DNA of 64,000 nt from Senegalia massiliensis. GTDB lineage: Bacteria > Bacillota > Clostridia > Tissierellales > SIT17. The translations under genes were made by a program, and so were the position numbers. The stretch lies in assembly GCF_009911265.1 (NCBI RefSeq), contig NZ_QXXA01000016.1, forward strand, positions 35,063 to 99,062, given 5' to 3'. Positions within the stretch are counted from its first letter, which is position 1; every line of letters starts with the position of its first letter. Under the pieces are notes generated by a model. It did not search any database, was not told where the DNA came from, and worked only from the letters and a program-made list of their open reading frames with translations. This document shows, piece after piece, positions 1 through 8,769 of the stretch.

Positions 1-1482
1 ACAATAGATGATAACTGTATGTTAAAAGCAGCTAGAGCATTTATTGTTTTTAATGCTTTAGAAGATTATGGTGAAATAATAAAATCAATACCTTCCTCAG
101 AAGATATTGAAGATGAGAAATTTGATAATGAATTTGAAGTTTTATTAGTAACTAATAATGATAATAAAACAATATATGAAGAACTCACTTCTATATCTGA
201 AGTTTCAAGTGTTATAATTAAATCAGTAATTGATGATAAGTTAGAAAAAGAAAAAAGCAAAAAAGAAAATGTATCTAACAATAAATCAAGTGATATAATC
301 AAAGGCAAGAATACTAAAAATAATATATCAAATAAAAAAATAGGAAAAACTGTAAGAGTAGATATTGAAAGATTAGATAATTTAATGAATTTAGTTAGTG
401 AACTTATTATTATAAAGACCCGTATGGAAGATATAGATAATACAAATAGTAAGGAAAGTATGAGTGAAGCTACAGAATATCTTGAAAGAATAACTACAAA
501 TTTACATGATGCTGTAATGAAAGTTAGAATGGTACCTATAGAAAGAGTATTCAATAGATTCCCTAGAATGGTTAGAGATTTATCCAAAGATTTAGGAAAA
601 GAAATAGAACTTAAAATGATAGGTGAAGAAACAGAGGTTGATAGAACTGTTATTGATGAGATTGGTGATCCTTTAATACATCTAATAAGAAACTCTATAG
701 ATCATGGTATAGAGACTCCAAGTGAAAGAAAGAAAAATAAAAAAGCTCCTAAAGGTACTTTACTTTTAAAGGCATTTCCTGATGGAAACAATGTTGTGAT
801 AGAAGTTCAAGATGATGGAAATGGTATAGACATTGAGCGAGTAAAAGAAAAAGCAATAAATAATAGTATTATTTCTACTGAGGCTGCTAATCAAATGGAT
901 GATAATGAAGTTCCAGAATTATTATTTATGCCAGGTTTTAGTACTACTGATGAAATAACAGACATATCCGGTAGAGGAGTAGGTCTAGATGTAGTAAAAT
1001 CTAAAATTAATTCTATAGGCGGAATAGTAGAAATAGAAACAGAAGAAAAAAAATACACAAAATTTACAATAAGAATACCTTTAACTCTAGCAATAATACA
1101 AGCTTTATTAATAAAATTAAAGGAAGAAATTTATGCTATACCTCTTAGTTCTATAAAAGAAATTACAACTATAGAATCAAATAATATTAGGAAAATTCAA
1201 AATAAAGAAGTTATTTTATATAGAAATAAAACGTTACCTATTGTTAGGTTAAATAAAGTACTTGATATAGAATCAGAAGAAGATAAAAAGGAATTAATAA
1301 TAGTTATAGTAAAAAAAGGTGAAAAAGAAGCGGGAGTTGTAGTAGATCAATTAATAGGGCAACAAGAAATAGTAATAAAATCCTTAGGAAAATATTTAGC
1401 AAAAATAAAACATCTTGCAGGAGCTACAATATTAGGAAATGGAAGTATTTCTTTAATAATAGATACTAATTCATTATTTTAA
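1..1482 (+). CDS. cheA: Chemotaxis histidine kinase CheA, 5' end outside window
   Basis: CheA autophosphorylates and passes phosphate to CheY and CheB, working at the membrane with receptors and CheW. The reading frame is open from base 1, so the His-containing P1 domain lies off the window. What remains starts inside the CheY-binding P2 domain (about 70 residues, with RAFIVFNALEDYGEII), then a Lys/Asn-rich linker, the P3 dimerisation helices (about 115-175), the P4 GHKL ATPase with N box HLIRNSIDHGIE, G1 DDGNGID and G2 ISGRGVGLDVV, and a C-terminal CheW-like P5 domain. cheW follows after 11 bases with an AGGAGG site. Identity is secure; only the first part is missing. Confidence 0.97.
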   Translation, partial: TIDDNCMLKAARAFIVFNALEDYGEIIKSIPSSEDIEDEKFDNEFEVLLVTNNDNKTIYEELTSISEVSSVIIKSVIDDKLEKEKSKKENVSNNKSSDIIKGKNTKNNISNKKIGKTVRVDIERLDNLMNLVSELIIIKTRMEDIDNTNSKESMSEATEYLERITTNLHDAVMKVRMVPIERVFNRFPRMVRDLSKDLGKEIELKMIGEETEVDRTVIDEIGDPLIHLIRNSIDHGIETPSERKKNKKAPKGTLLLKAFPDGNNVVIEVQDDGNGIDIERVKEKAINNSIISTEAANQMDDNEVPELLFMPGFSTTDEITDISGRGVGLDVVKSKINSIGGIVEIETEEKKYTKFTIRIPLTLAIIQALLIKLKEEIYAIPLSSIKEITTIESNNIRKIQNKEVILYRNKTLPIVRLNKVLDIESEEDKKELIIVIVKKGEKEAGVVVDQLIGQQEIVIKSLGKYLAKIKHLAGATILGNGSISLIIDTNSLF

Positions 1483-1493
1483 AGGAGGAAATT

Positions 1494-1931
1494 ATGAAAG
1501 AATATAATCAATACGTTATTTTTAAACTTCAAAAAGAAAATTATGCTATAGATATAGCTTTAGTAAAAACAATTGAACGTGTAACACATTTTACACGAGT
1601 ACCAAATTCAGAAGAATATATTACTGGAGTAATAAATTTAAGAGGTGAAGTAATACCTATTATAAATTTAAGAAAAAAATTTGGACTACAAGATAATTTA
1701 AATATTGAAGAATCTAGAATAATAATAACTTACAGTAATGATATAAGTGTAGGGTTACTTGTAGACTCATCTTCTGAAGTAATTGATTTAGATTTAAATG
1801 AAATTGATAATCCTCCAAATTTAAATAATGATGATAATTATGATTATATAAAAGGTATAGGCAAAAAAAATGAAGAATTGTATTTAATTTTAGATTTAGA
1901 TAAAATATTAGATTTAGAGAGAGAAGAATAA
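1494..1931 (+). CDS. cheW: Chemotaxis adaptor CheW
   Basis: A 145-residue single CheW/SH3-like domain protein that couples chemoreceptors to CheA. The sequence shows the typical core, with YITGVINLRGEVIPIINLR near residues 43-61. It is the usual length for the family. It sits between cheA and cheC; its TAA stop overlaps the cheC ATG by one base (TAATG), so the two are translationally coupled. The start has a good AGGAGG site 5-6 bases upstream. Confidence 0.97.
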   Translation: MKEYNQYVIFKLQKENYAIDIALVKTIERVTHFTRVPNSEEYITGVINLRGEVIPIINLRKKFGLQDNLNIEESRIIITYSNDISVGLLVDSSSEVIDLDLNEIDNPPNLNNDDNYDYIKGIGKKNEELYLILDLDKILDLEREE

Positions 1932-2545
1932 TGAATTTAGATATTAATAATTTGAATAATATATTATTAGATGTATTGAAAGAATTAGGTAATATTGGAG
2001 CAGGAAATGCGGCTACAGCTTTAGCACAAATGCTTAATAATAAAGTAGATATGGATGTACCACAAGTAAGATTATTAAATTTCTCAGAAGTTGATAGTTT
2101 AATTGGTGGTGCAGAAAACCCTGTTGTAGGAATTTATTTTTGCATCAATGGAGATATAGTAGGAAATATAATGTTTATATTAGATTTAGAATCTTCTAAA
2201 AATTTAATTGAAATATTATTAAATAAGAAAAAACCAGATTATGATTTAAATGAATTTGAGATATCTGCATTATCAGAAGTAGGTAATATTTTAGCATCAT
2301 CATATATAAATTGTTTAGCTAAAATGACTAATCTTAACTTGAAAACTTCAATACCTTCTATTTCAATAGATATGGCAGGAGCTATTTTAAGTGTACCTGC
2401 TATACAATTTAGCTATGTATCCGATAAGATACTTTTTATAGAAACAGAATTTAGTGAAAATAATAAATCAATAACTGGTAATTTATTGTTAATTCCAGAT
2501 ATTGATTCTTTTGAAATACTATTAGAAAATTTAGGTGTGTCATAA
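1931..2545 (+). CDS. cheC: CheY-P phosphatase CheC
   Basis: A 204-residue member of the CheC/FliY/CheX family, which dephosphorylates CheY-P and binds CheD. Both family active sites are present: Glu18/Asn21 in KELGNIGAGNA and Glu116/Asn119 in LSEVGNILASS. The two sites distinguish CheC from single-site CheX. The start overlaps the cheW stop by one base. cheD begins two bases after the stop, which matches the known physical partnership of CheC and CheD. Confidence 0.95.
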   Translation: MNLDINNLNNILLDVLKELGNIGAGNAATALAQMLNNKVDMDVPQVRLLNFSEVDSLIGGAENPVVGIYFCINGDIVGNIMFILDLESSKNLIEILLNKKKPDYDLNEFEISALSEVGNILASSYINCLAKMTNLNLKTSIPSISIDMAGAILSVPAIQFSYVSDKILFIETEFSENNKSITGNLLLIPDIDSFEILLENLGVS

Positions 2546-2546
2546 T

Positions 2547-3026
2547 ATGAATTCAATTAAAGTAGGTATGGCTGATTTAAATATAGTAAAAGAAGGTACA
2601 TTGGTAACATTAGGCTTGGGATCATGTGTAGGAATTGCAATATATGATAAGAGGAAAAAAATTGCTGGTTTAGCTCATATAATGCTTCCATCAAGTAAAG
2701 AAATAAAAAATAATTCTAATAAAGCTAAATTTGCGGATTCAGGGATTGAATTATTAATCGATAAAATGGAGTCTGTTGGAGGAAATAAGATTAATATGGT
2801 GGCAAAATTAGCTGGTGGAGCTCAAATGTTTAAATTTAATAATAATAATGATATTCTTAAAATTGGAGAACGAAATATTATAGCATCTAAATCGAAGTTA
2901 AAAGAACTGGGTATAAGACTTATATCTGAAGATACAGGTGGAAACTTTGGAAGAACTATTGAATTTAGTAGTTATGATGGAAGTTTGAAAATTAAAACAA
3001 TTGGTTTTGGTATGAAAATTATATAA
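2547..3026 (+). CDS. cheD: Chemoreceptor glutamine deamidase CheD
   Basis: CheD deamidates glutamines on chemoreceptors and is regulated by CheC. With the ATG at 2547 the protein is 159 residues, and the catalytic triad falls at Thr21, Cys27 and His44 (VTLGLGSCVGI and GLAHIMLPSS). These are the same numbers as in the characterised Thermotoga enzyme and support this start over the in-frame GTG at 2535 inside cheC. The gene is followed 25 bases later by the sigma-factor gene with its own strong site, GATAGGAGGG. Confidence 0.94.
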   Translation: MNSIKVGMADLNIVKEGTLVTLGLGSCVGIAIYDKRKKIAGLAHIMLPSSKEIKNNSNKAKFADSGIELLIDKMESVGGNKINMVAKLAGGAQMFKFNNNNDILKIGERNIIASKSKLKELGIRLISEDTGGNFGRTIEFSSYDGSLKIKTIGFGMKII

Positions 3027-3051
3027 TTAACACTCCGATAGGAGGGATATT

Positions 3052-3768
3052 ATGATAAGAGATGAAATATGGAAAGTATATAAATCTAATCAGGATTTAA
3101 AGAGTAAAAATGCATTAATTGAAAAATATGCATATATGATAAAAATTGTTGCCAGTAGAATGTATAACTTTTATGGAGGTAATGTTGAGTTTGATGACTT
3201 AGTTGGCTATGGATCCTTAGGTTTAATAGATGCTATAGAAAAGTTTGATATTAAAAGAGAAGTTAAATTTGAGACTTATGCTCAACTAAGAATTAGAGGT
3301 GCTATTATTGATAATTTAAGAAAAAATGATTGGGTACCTAGGACACTTAGGAACAAAGCTAAGTTGATTCAAAATACTATAAATGAATTAGAAAATCAAA
3401 CGGGATCAATAGTATCAAATAAAGATATTTCAAAAAAATTAGATATTTCGATAGATGAAGTGGAAAAAATAATAAATGAAATTCATCTATTTAACATTAC
3501 ATCTCTTGATGAAACTATTTATAAAACTGGTAAAGAGCCTTTGGACACGTCAGAAAGTCCAGAGATGAAAATGGAAGAAAAGGAATTTCTAAATAAATTA
3601 ACTCATTCAATTGAAAAGCTTTCTAAAAAAGAAAAAAAAGTAATAACACTTTACTATTATGAAGAATTAAATTATAAAGAAATAGGAAGTATTTTAAATC
3701 TATCTGAGTCTAGAATTTCTCAGATTCATAGTAAAGCTATTAAGGATTTAAAAAATAAGCTTATATAA
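3052..3768 (+). CDS. Flagellar/motility sigma factor, FliA/SigD family
   Basis: A 238-residue sigma-70 family protein of the FliA/WhiG/SigD type that directs RNA polymerase to flagellar and chemotaxis promoters. Region 2 (residues 20-100) contains FDDLVGYGSLGLIDAIEKFD and FETYAQLRIRGAIIDNLR. Region 3 follows with DWVPRTLRNKAK, and region 4 at the C-terminus contains an HTH (NYKEIGSILNLSESRISQIH). Its place after cheD repeats the order of the large flagellar operon of Bacillus and Clostridia, where sigD follows cheD. Likely symbol fliA or sigD. Confidence 0.93.
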   Translation: MIRDEIWKVYKSNQDLKSKNALIEKYAYMIKIVASRMYNFYGGNVEFDDLVGYGSLGLIDAIEKFDIKREVKFETYAQLRIRGAIIDNLRKNDWVPRTLRNKAKLIQNTINELENQTGSIVSNKDISKKLDISIDEVEKIINEIHLFNITSLDETIYKTGKEPLDTSESPEMKMEEKEFLNKLTHSIEKLSKKEKKVITLYYYEELNYKEIGSILNLSESRISQIHSKAIKDLKNKLI

Positions 3769-3790
3769 TAACAATAAAAAGGATGATTTA

Positions 3791-5152
3791 ATGGAAGGAA
3801 TTAATTTAATTATTGATAAAAGGAATATGAATGCATCTATAGAACTTATAAAAATTGATGATAAAGCTAAATTTTTAAATTATGAAGAGATTCTAGATAA
3901 AATTGAAGAGAAAATAAAGTTTGGACTAGATAAATTTAAATTAAAAGATATAATTGAAAATCATGTATATGGTAAAACAATATGTATAGCTAAAGGAAAA
4001 GAACCTATAAATGGTGAAGATGGATATTTAAAATATAAATTTAATATAAAAAATAAGTTGAAGCCTTCTATGTTAAACAATGGCAAAGTAGATTTTAGAG
4101 ATTTAGGTTTTTTTGATAATGTTAAAAAAGGTCAGATATTAGCTGAAATAATAAGGCCTAGTAAAGGACAAGATGGGGTTAATATTTTAGGAGAAAAAGT
4201 TTCTTCACTTAGTGGAAAGGAAGCAAAAATAAAATTAGGTAAGAATGCTGTAAAATTTGAAGAAAAGATAGTTTCAAAAATAGATGGACAAGTAAAACTT
4301 ACTAATGGAAAAATAGAAGTCTTAAATACGTATACAATTAATAGTGATATAAATAATGAAACTGGTAATATTGAATATAATGGAACATTGAAAATAATGG
4401 GTTCTATAAATCCAGATTTTAAAGTTAAAACTTTAGGAGATATATATATTGGTGGGGTAGTTGAAGATTCGAAGATTGAAAGTGAGGGAGATATTTATAT
4501 TTCTAAGGGTATAACTGGAAAAAACAAAACATTCTTACAAACTGAAGGGAAACTAGTGACTAAATATATAGAAAATTCTACTGTTATAGCTAAAAATGAT
4601 ATTTTGTCAGATGATATTTTACATAGTAAAGTACATTCTCATGGAAGTATAATTGTTGATGGTAGAAAAGGTTTGATTGTAGGAGGAGAATGTAAAGCAG
4701 AATTAAGTATTCAAGCAAAAGTTGTAGGCTCTTATATGGGGACTTATACTTTATTAGAAATAGGCAATAATCCAAAAATAAAAGAAGAATTAGAGTTAAT
4801 AAAAGATAAAATAAATAGTGTGGATAATAATATTGAGCAAATATTAAAATCGATTAATTTACTTAAAAAGAAGTATAAAAATAACAACTTATCACCTAAA
4901 AAAATGAATTTATTTAAACAACTATTAAACACATACCCAACTTTAAAAGACCAAAAAGAAAAATTAGTTAATAAATATAACTTAAAAAAAGATAAATCAA
5001 ATTCTTTGTCTGAAGGTAGTATTAAAATAATTGATAGAATTTATCCTAGAACTAAGATAATTATTGGGAATTATGAAATGAATATTAAAAATATAATAAA
5101 AAATAGTGAATTTTTAGTAAAAGATGGAGAAATAAAAGTTTCAAAACTTTAA
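3791..5152 (+). CDS. FapA-family (DUF342) flagellar assembly protein A
   Basis: A 453-residue protein of the DUF342/FapA family, named from Vibrio where FapA affects polar flagellar assembly. The N-terminal part (to about 155) is an alpha/beta domain with NILGEKV near its end. A middle beta-helix-like stretch follows, with repeated glycine turns (GDIYIGG, GDIYISKG, GSIIVDGRKGLIVGG). Residues 320-400 form a Lys/Glu-rich coiled coil. It lies between the motility sigma factor and an SwrB-like gene, consistent with a role in the flagellar programme. The exact biochemical activity is not known. Confidence 0.85.
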   Translation: MEGINLIIDKRNMNASIELIKIDDKAKFLNYEEILDKIEEKIKFGLDKFKLKDIIENHVYGKTICIAKGKEPINGEDGYLKYKFNIKNKLKPSMLNNGKVDFRDLGFFDNVKKGQILAEIIRPSKGQDGVNILGEKVSSLSGKEAKIKLGKNAVKFEEKIVSKIDGQVKLTNGKIEVLNTYTINSDINNETGNIEYNGTLKIMGSINPDFKVKTLGDIYIGGVVEDSKIESEGDIYISKGITGKNKTFLQTEGKLVTKYIENSTVIAKNDILSDDILHSKVHSHGSIIVDGRKGLIVGGECKAELSIQAKVVGSYMGTYTLLEIGNNPKIKEELELIKDKINSVDNNIEQILKSINLLKKKYKNNNLSPKKMNLFKQLLNTYPTLKDQKEKLVNKYNLKKDKSNSLSEGSIKIIDRIYPRTKIIIGNYEMNIKNIIKNSEFLVKDGEIKVSKL

Positions 5153-5171
5153 AAAATAAAGGAGAAAATAT

Positions 5172-5567
5172 ATGATATTAAGTCTACTTATATTGGGTAT
5201 ATTATTAATAATAATATCGATACTATTATTAATAAAGTTTAAAAATGAAGAAGATATCAAATATAATAGAATAAATAAGATTTATAATGAAATAAATGAA
5301 TATAATGATACATTAGATGATATTATTTTAAGTTTAGATTTCTTAATTAATAATAATGATATTAAATCTACTTCTAAAGAAAAAGAATCAAAACAAGCAG
5401 TGAATTTAGATAACCATAAATCAAGTAAGGTCAGTACAGATACTAAGAGAAAAATTTATTCTTTATATGATAAAGGGAATACTATTGATGAGATTGCTAA
5501 ATTATTGAATAAAGGAAAACGTGAAGTTGAAATTATATTAAAATTAAATAATTTAAATAAATTTTAA
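5172..5567 (+). CDS. Membrane-anchored DUF6115-type protein, SwrB-like
   Basis: A 131-residue protein with one N-terminal transmembrane helix (about residues 1-22), a short coiled region, a polar linker, and a C-terminal helix-turn-helix-like module (IYSLYDKGNTIDEIAKLLNK). This layout matches DUF6115 proteins and SwrB/YlxL, which sits just before rpsB in Bacillus and helps flagellar assembly. The position here, last gene of the motility operon and directly before rpsB, is the same. The functional link is inferred from synteny and architecture. Confidence 0.7.
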   Translation: MILSLLILGILLIIISILLLIKFKNEEDIKYNRINKIYNEINEYNDTLDDIILSLDFLINNNDIKSTSKEKESKQAVNLDNHKSSKVSTDTKRKIYSLYDKGNTIDEIAKLLNKGKREVEIILKLNNLNKF

Positions 5568-5575
5568 AAAAACAG

Positions 5576-5605
5576 TTGAAATTAGTCATGGTTTCGTGGT
5601 ATACT
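5576..5605 (+). promoter_or_regulatory. Promoter of the rpsB operon
   Basis: TTGAAA (5576-5581) and TATACT (5600-5605) are separated by 18 bases and match a sigma-A promoter. It lies just after the motility operon and before the structured rpsB leader, so the translation genes have their own housekeeping promoter. Confidence 0.75.
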
Positions 5606-5625
5606 ATCAGAGGTGAAAATACACA

Positions 5626-5683
5626 CACTCATTAATTCTTTTAGGTGTGCCTTAGATGGTTCTAAAAGAAAATGATGTGAGTG
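5626..5683 (+). promoter_or_regulatory. Structured 5' leader of rpsB
   Basis: The untranslated region folds into a long imperfect hairpin. TTCTTTTAG (5636-5644) pairs perfectly with CTAAAAGAA (5662-5670). The outer parts of the arms pair with bulges (CACTCATT with AATG and TGAGTG). The rpsB start lies about 27 bases downstream. Ribosomal-protein leaders of this kind often bind the encoded protein (here S2) to repress its own operon; that role is inferred. Confidence 0.55.
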
Positions 5684-5709
5684 GAGGAAAAAACAAAGGA
5701 GGTGTAGTA

Positions 5710-6414
5710 ATGTCAGTTATAAGTATGAAACAACTTCTTGAAGCAGGTGTTCATTTCGGACATCAAACAAGAAGATGGAATCCAAAAATGGCTGAATATA
5801 TATTTACTGAAAGGAATGGGATCTATATAATAGATCTTCAAAAAACAGTAAAGAAGGTAGAACAAGCTTATAATATTATAAGAGATGTCGCTGCAGAAGG
5901 TGGAGAAATACTTTTTGTAGGAACAAAGAAGCAAGCACAGGAATCAATAGAAAGTGAAGCAAAAAGAAGTGGTATGCATTATGTAAGTCAAAGATGGCTT
6001 GGAGGAATGCTTACTAATTTCAAGACTATTAATAAAAGAATTAATAGACTTCATGAACTTAAAAAAATGGAAGAAGAAGGAACATACGATTTACTTCCTA
6101 AAAAAGAAGTTATACAATTAAAACATGAAGAAGAAAGACTTGAAAAGTTTCTTGGTGGAATTAAAGACATGAAGAAATTACCAGATGTATTATTCGTAGT
6201 CGACCCTAGAAAAGAAAAAATTGCTGTTAGAGAAGCAAAAATTTTAGGAATTCCTGTAATTGCAATAGTTGATACTAATTGTGATCCAGATGAAGTAGAT
6301 TATGTAATACCAGGAAACGATGATGCTATTAGAGCAGTTAAGCTACTTACTGAAACTATGGCAAATGCTGTGTTAGAAGGTAAGCAAGGCGAACAAATAG
6401 AAGATAATGAGTAA
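5710..6414 (+). CDS. rpsB: 30S ribosomal protein S2
   Basis: Protein S2 of the small ribosomal subunit, 234 residues from the ATG at 5710. This start has a strong AAAGGAGGT site and gives the canonical N-terminus with [20 protein letters not shown]. An in-frame ATG at 5656 would run through the leader hairpin and is rejected. Family signatures are clear: [12 protein letters not shown] and the C-terminal [20 protein letters not shown]. tsf follows 86 bases downstream, separated by a hairpin. Confidence 0.98.
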   Translation: MSVISMKQLLEAGVHFGHQTRRWNPKMAEYIFTERNGIYIIDLQKTVKKVEQAYNIIRDVAAEGGEILFVGTKKQAQESIESEAKRSGMHYVSQRWLGGMLTNFKTINKRINRLHELKKMEEEGTYDLLPKKEVIQLKHEEERLEKFLGGIKDMKKLPDVLFVVDPRKEKIAVREAKILGIPVIAIVDTNCDPDEVDYVIPGNDDAIRAVKLLTETMANAVLEGKQGEQIEDNE

Positions 6415-6417
6415 TCT

Positions 6418-6466
6418 AAATGGTAAGGGCATATAAGGGATTTTTCCCTTACTACTCTTGCCATTT
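6418..6466 (+). terminator. Intergenic hairpin between rpsB and tsf
   Basis: AAATGG (6418-6423) pairs with CCATTT (6461-6466), and an inner AAGGGA/TCCCTT stem closes the top. There is no clean T run after it. It may act as a partial terminator or a processing site that sets the S2 to EF-Ts ratio. Confidence 0.5.
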
Positions 6467-6500
6467 ATTAATATTAACTAGAAAATGAGGAGGAGTCCAA

Positions 6501-7148
6501 ATGGCAATAACAGCGGCAATGGTAAAAGATTTAAGAGAAAAAACTGGTGCAGGTATGATGGATTGTAAAAAAGTTTTAGTAGAAACTGATGGAAACATTG
6601 ATGAGGCTATAGAGTTATTAAGAGAAAAAGGACTTTCAAAAGCTGCAAAAAAGGCTGATAGAGTAGCAGCTGAAGGAATAATTGAATCATATATTCACGG
6701 TGGAAGAATAGGTGTAATGGTAGAAGTTAATAGTGAGACAGATTTTGTTGCTAAAAATGAAGGATTTAAAGATTTTGCTAGAGATGTTGCTATGCAAATT
6801 GCAGCTCAAAATCCAGAGTTTGTTTCAAAAGAAGAAGTACCAGCAGATAAAGTTGAAGCTGAAAAGAAAATTTTGAGACAACAAGCATTAAATGAAGGCA
6901 AACCTGAAAAAATAGTTGATAAAATGGTTGAAGGTAGAATTGAAAAATATTATAAAGAAGTATGTTTATTAGAACAACCTTTTATAAAAGATCCTGATAA
7001 AACTATAAAGGATTTATTAAATGAAAAAATAGCTAAATTAGGAGAAAACTTAAAAATTAGAAGATTTACTCGTTATGAAGTTGGCGAAGGTATAGAGAAA
7101 AAAGAAGAAAACTTTGCTGATGAAGTAGCTAAGCAAATGGGAAAATAA
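6501..7148 (+). CDS. tsf: Elongation factor Ts
   Basis: EF-Ts exchanges GDP for GTP on EF-Tu. The 215-residue protein has the N-terminal UBA-like domain ([19 protein letters not shown]) and the EF-Tu contact motif [12 protein letters not shown]. It is shorter than the roughly 280-residue enterobacterial form and belongs to the compact class seen in many Firmicutes and Thermus/Thermotoga; the core is intact, so this is not a truncation. The start has a GAGGAGG site. Confidence 0.97.
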   Translation: MAITAAMVKDLREKTGAGMMDCKKVLVETDGNIDEAIELLREKGLSKAAKKADRVAAEGIIESYIHGGRIGVMVEVNSETDFVAKNEGFKDFARDVAMQIAAQNPEFVSKEEVPADKVEAEKKILRQQALNEGKPEKIVDKMVEGRIEKYYKEVCLLEQPFIKDPDKTIKDLLNEKIAKLGENLKIRRFTRYEVGEGIEKKEENFADEVAKQMGK

Positions 7149-7150
7149 TT

Positions 7151-7195
7151 ACTTATTTAAATGGAGAACATTAAATGTTCTCCTTTTAAATAAGT
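7151..7195 (+). terminator. Hairpin terminator after tsf
   Basis: A long inverted repeat: ACTTATTTAAA pairs with TTTAAATAAGT and the inner GGAGAACATT with AATGTTCTCC. The stem is strong, though the T-rich stretch is inside the descending arm. Confidence 0.75.
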
Positions 7196-7252
7196 AAAAT
7201 AAAAAAGGTATTTTTATATTTATGTAGAATAATATAATTTAGGAGTGTTTAT

Positions 7253-7969
7253 ATGGATAAACCTATATATAAAAGAGTAGTATTAAAATTAAGTGGAGAA
7301 GCTTTAAGTGGAGATAAAAAATTTGGCTTAGATGAAAATACAATAATAAAAATTGCAAAACAAGTAAAAAATCTTCAACAATCAGGAGTGGAAGTAGCTA
7401 TTATTGTTGGAGGAGGTAATTTTTGGAGAGGTAGAAGTAGCAAAGAAATGGATAGAAGTACTGCGGATTACATGGGAATGCTTGCTACTGTTATAAACTC
7501 TCTTGCTATGCAAGATGCTCTTGAAAATATAGGAGTATTAACTAGAGTACAGACTGCTATTGAAATGAGGCAGATTGCAGAACCTTATATTAAAAGAAAA
7601 GCAGTAAGACATTTAGAAAAAGGAAGAGTGGTTATATTTGCTGCAGGAACTGGTAATCCATATTTTACAACTGATACTACTGCTGCTTTGAGAGCTGCTG
7701 AAATTGAATCTGAAGTTATTTTATTAGCAAAAAAAGGGGTAGATGGAGTATATGATTCAGACCCTCAAGAAAATCCAGATGCTAAAAAATTTGATAAATT
7801 AAAGTATAAAGAAATATTAAATTTAGAGCTTAAAGTAATGGACTCCACTGCTGCATCATTATGTAAAGATAACAATATACCAATAATAGTTTTTAGTATT
7901 GAAGAACCAGAAAATATAACAAAAGTTGTATTTGGTGCTGAAATTGGTACAAAATTAAAGGAGGATTAA
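7253..7969 (+). CDS. pyrH: UMP kinase
   Basis: Bacterial hexameric UMP kinase (238 residues, amino-acid-kinase fold) phosphorylates UMP to UDP in the cytoplasm. Visible motifs are [14 protein letters not shown] at the N-terminus, [10 protein letters not shown], and [17 protein letters not shown] in the nucleotide region. Start has an AGGAGTG site. frr follows after two bases, the standard pyrH-frr pair. Confidence 0.98.
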   Translation: MDKPIYKRVVLKLSGEALSGDKKFGLDENTIIKIAKQVKNLQQSGVEVAIIVGGGNFWRGRSSKEMDRSTADYMGMLATVINSLAMQDALENIGVLTRVQTAIEMRQIAEPYIKRKAVRHLEKGRVVIFAAGTGNPYFTTDTTAALRAAEIESEVILLAKKGVDGVYDSDPQENPDAKKFDKLKYKEILNLELKVMDSTAASLCKDNNIPIIVFSIEEPENITKVVFGAEIGTKLKED

Positions 7970-7971
7970 TT

Positions 7972-8529
7972 ATGTATTTAGATGTTCACAAAAATGTAGA
8001 GAATAAAATGAAGAAAACTGTAAAAGCTTTTAATGAAGAACTTAAAACAATAAGAGCAGGAAGGGCAAATCCATCATTATTAGACAAGATAATGGTAAAT
8101 TATTATGGAGCAGCAACACCATTAAATCAAATTGCAAATATTTCAGTTCCTGAAGCAAGACAATTATTGATATCTCCATGGGATGCAAATTCTCTTACAG
8201 AAATTGAAAAGGCTATACAAAAAAGTGATTTAGGATTAAATCCTTCAAGTGATGGCAAAACTATTAGACTCATAATTCCACAATTAACTGAAGAAACTAG
8301 ACGTGATATGATTAAGACACTAGGTAAAATTGCAGAAGCATCTAAGGTAGCTATTAGAAATGAAAGAAGAAATGGAAATGATGAATTGAAAAAACTAAAT
8401 AAAAATAGTGAATTATCTGATGATGAGTTAGTAAAATCAGAGGATAAAGTTCAGGAATTAACTGATACTTATATAAAAGAAATAGATAGATTAGCAAAGG
8501 AGAAAGAATCTGAATTAATGGAGGTTTAA
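7972..8529 (+). CDS. frr: Ribosome recycling factor
   Basis: RRF (185 residues) splits post-termination ribosomes together with EF-G. The family pattern is clear: KTIRAGRANPSLLDKI, the hinge region with YYGAATPLNQIANISVPEAR, and the long C-terminal helix with RNERRNGNDELKKL. The upstream AAGGAGG site overlaps the end of pyrH. Confidence 0.98.
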   Translation: MYLDVHKNVENKMKKTVKAFNEELKTIRAGRANPSLLDKIMVNYYGAATPLNQIANISVPEARQLLISPWDANSLTEIEKAIQKSDLGLNPSSDGKTIRLIIPQLTEETRRDMIKTLGKIAEASKVAIRNERRNGNDELKKLNKNSELSDDELVKSEDKVQELTDTYIKEIDRLAKEKESELMEV

Positions 8530-8532
8530 ACT

Positions 8533-8721
8533 TTGGATAATCTTGATATTATTGGCTTGCCATTAGAAGAAGCATTCAATTTAATAGATAATGATATTTC
8601 TATTAATATAGTAGAAACAAAAGGAACTAATAAAAAATTCGTAGATAATCTAGAACATTTACGCGTGATTAAATTTGACATAAAAGAAAATTCAATTAAA
8701 ATTATAGTATGTGCATTTTAA
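8533..8721 (+). CDS. Small conserved-position protein, function unknown
   Basis: A 62-residue reading frame starting with TTG, four bases after frr and preceded by GGAGG from the end of frr. It reads as a small alpha/beta protein (DIIGLPLEEAFNLIDND followed by two beta-rich strands). The opening resembles PASTA-like or peptidase-inhibitor-like small folds but I do not recognise the family. Its own terminator follows directly, so it ends the pyrH-frr transcript. Composition and spacing support a real gene. Confidence 0.7.
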   Translation: MDNLDIIGLPLEEAFNLIDNDISINIVETKGTNKKFVDNLEHLRVIKFDIKENSIKIIVCAF

Positions 8722-8722
8722 T

Positions 8723-8745
8723 CCCCTTCTTTTAGAAGGGGTTTT
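8723..8745 (+). terminator. Rho-independent terminator
   Basis: CCCCTTCT and AGAAGGGG form an 8-bp stem with a TTT loop, followed by TTTT. It closes the rpsB-side group before uppS. Confidence 0.9.
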
Positions 8746-8769
8746 AATCATTATAGTGGAGGTATTAAA

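Noticed and set aside
66..587. 173-codon minus-strand frame opposite cheA
   Set aside because: Shadow frame in AT-rich DNA; cheA on the plus strand accounts for the region.
5656..5709. Longer rpsB start at 5656
   Set aside because: It would translate through the leader hairpin and has no ribosome site; the start at 5710 has AAAGGAGGT and gives the family N-terminus.
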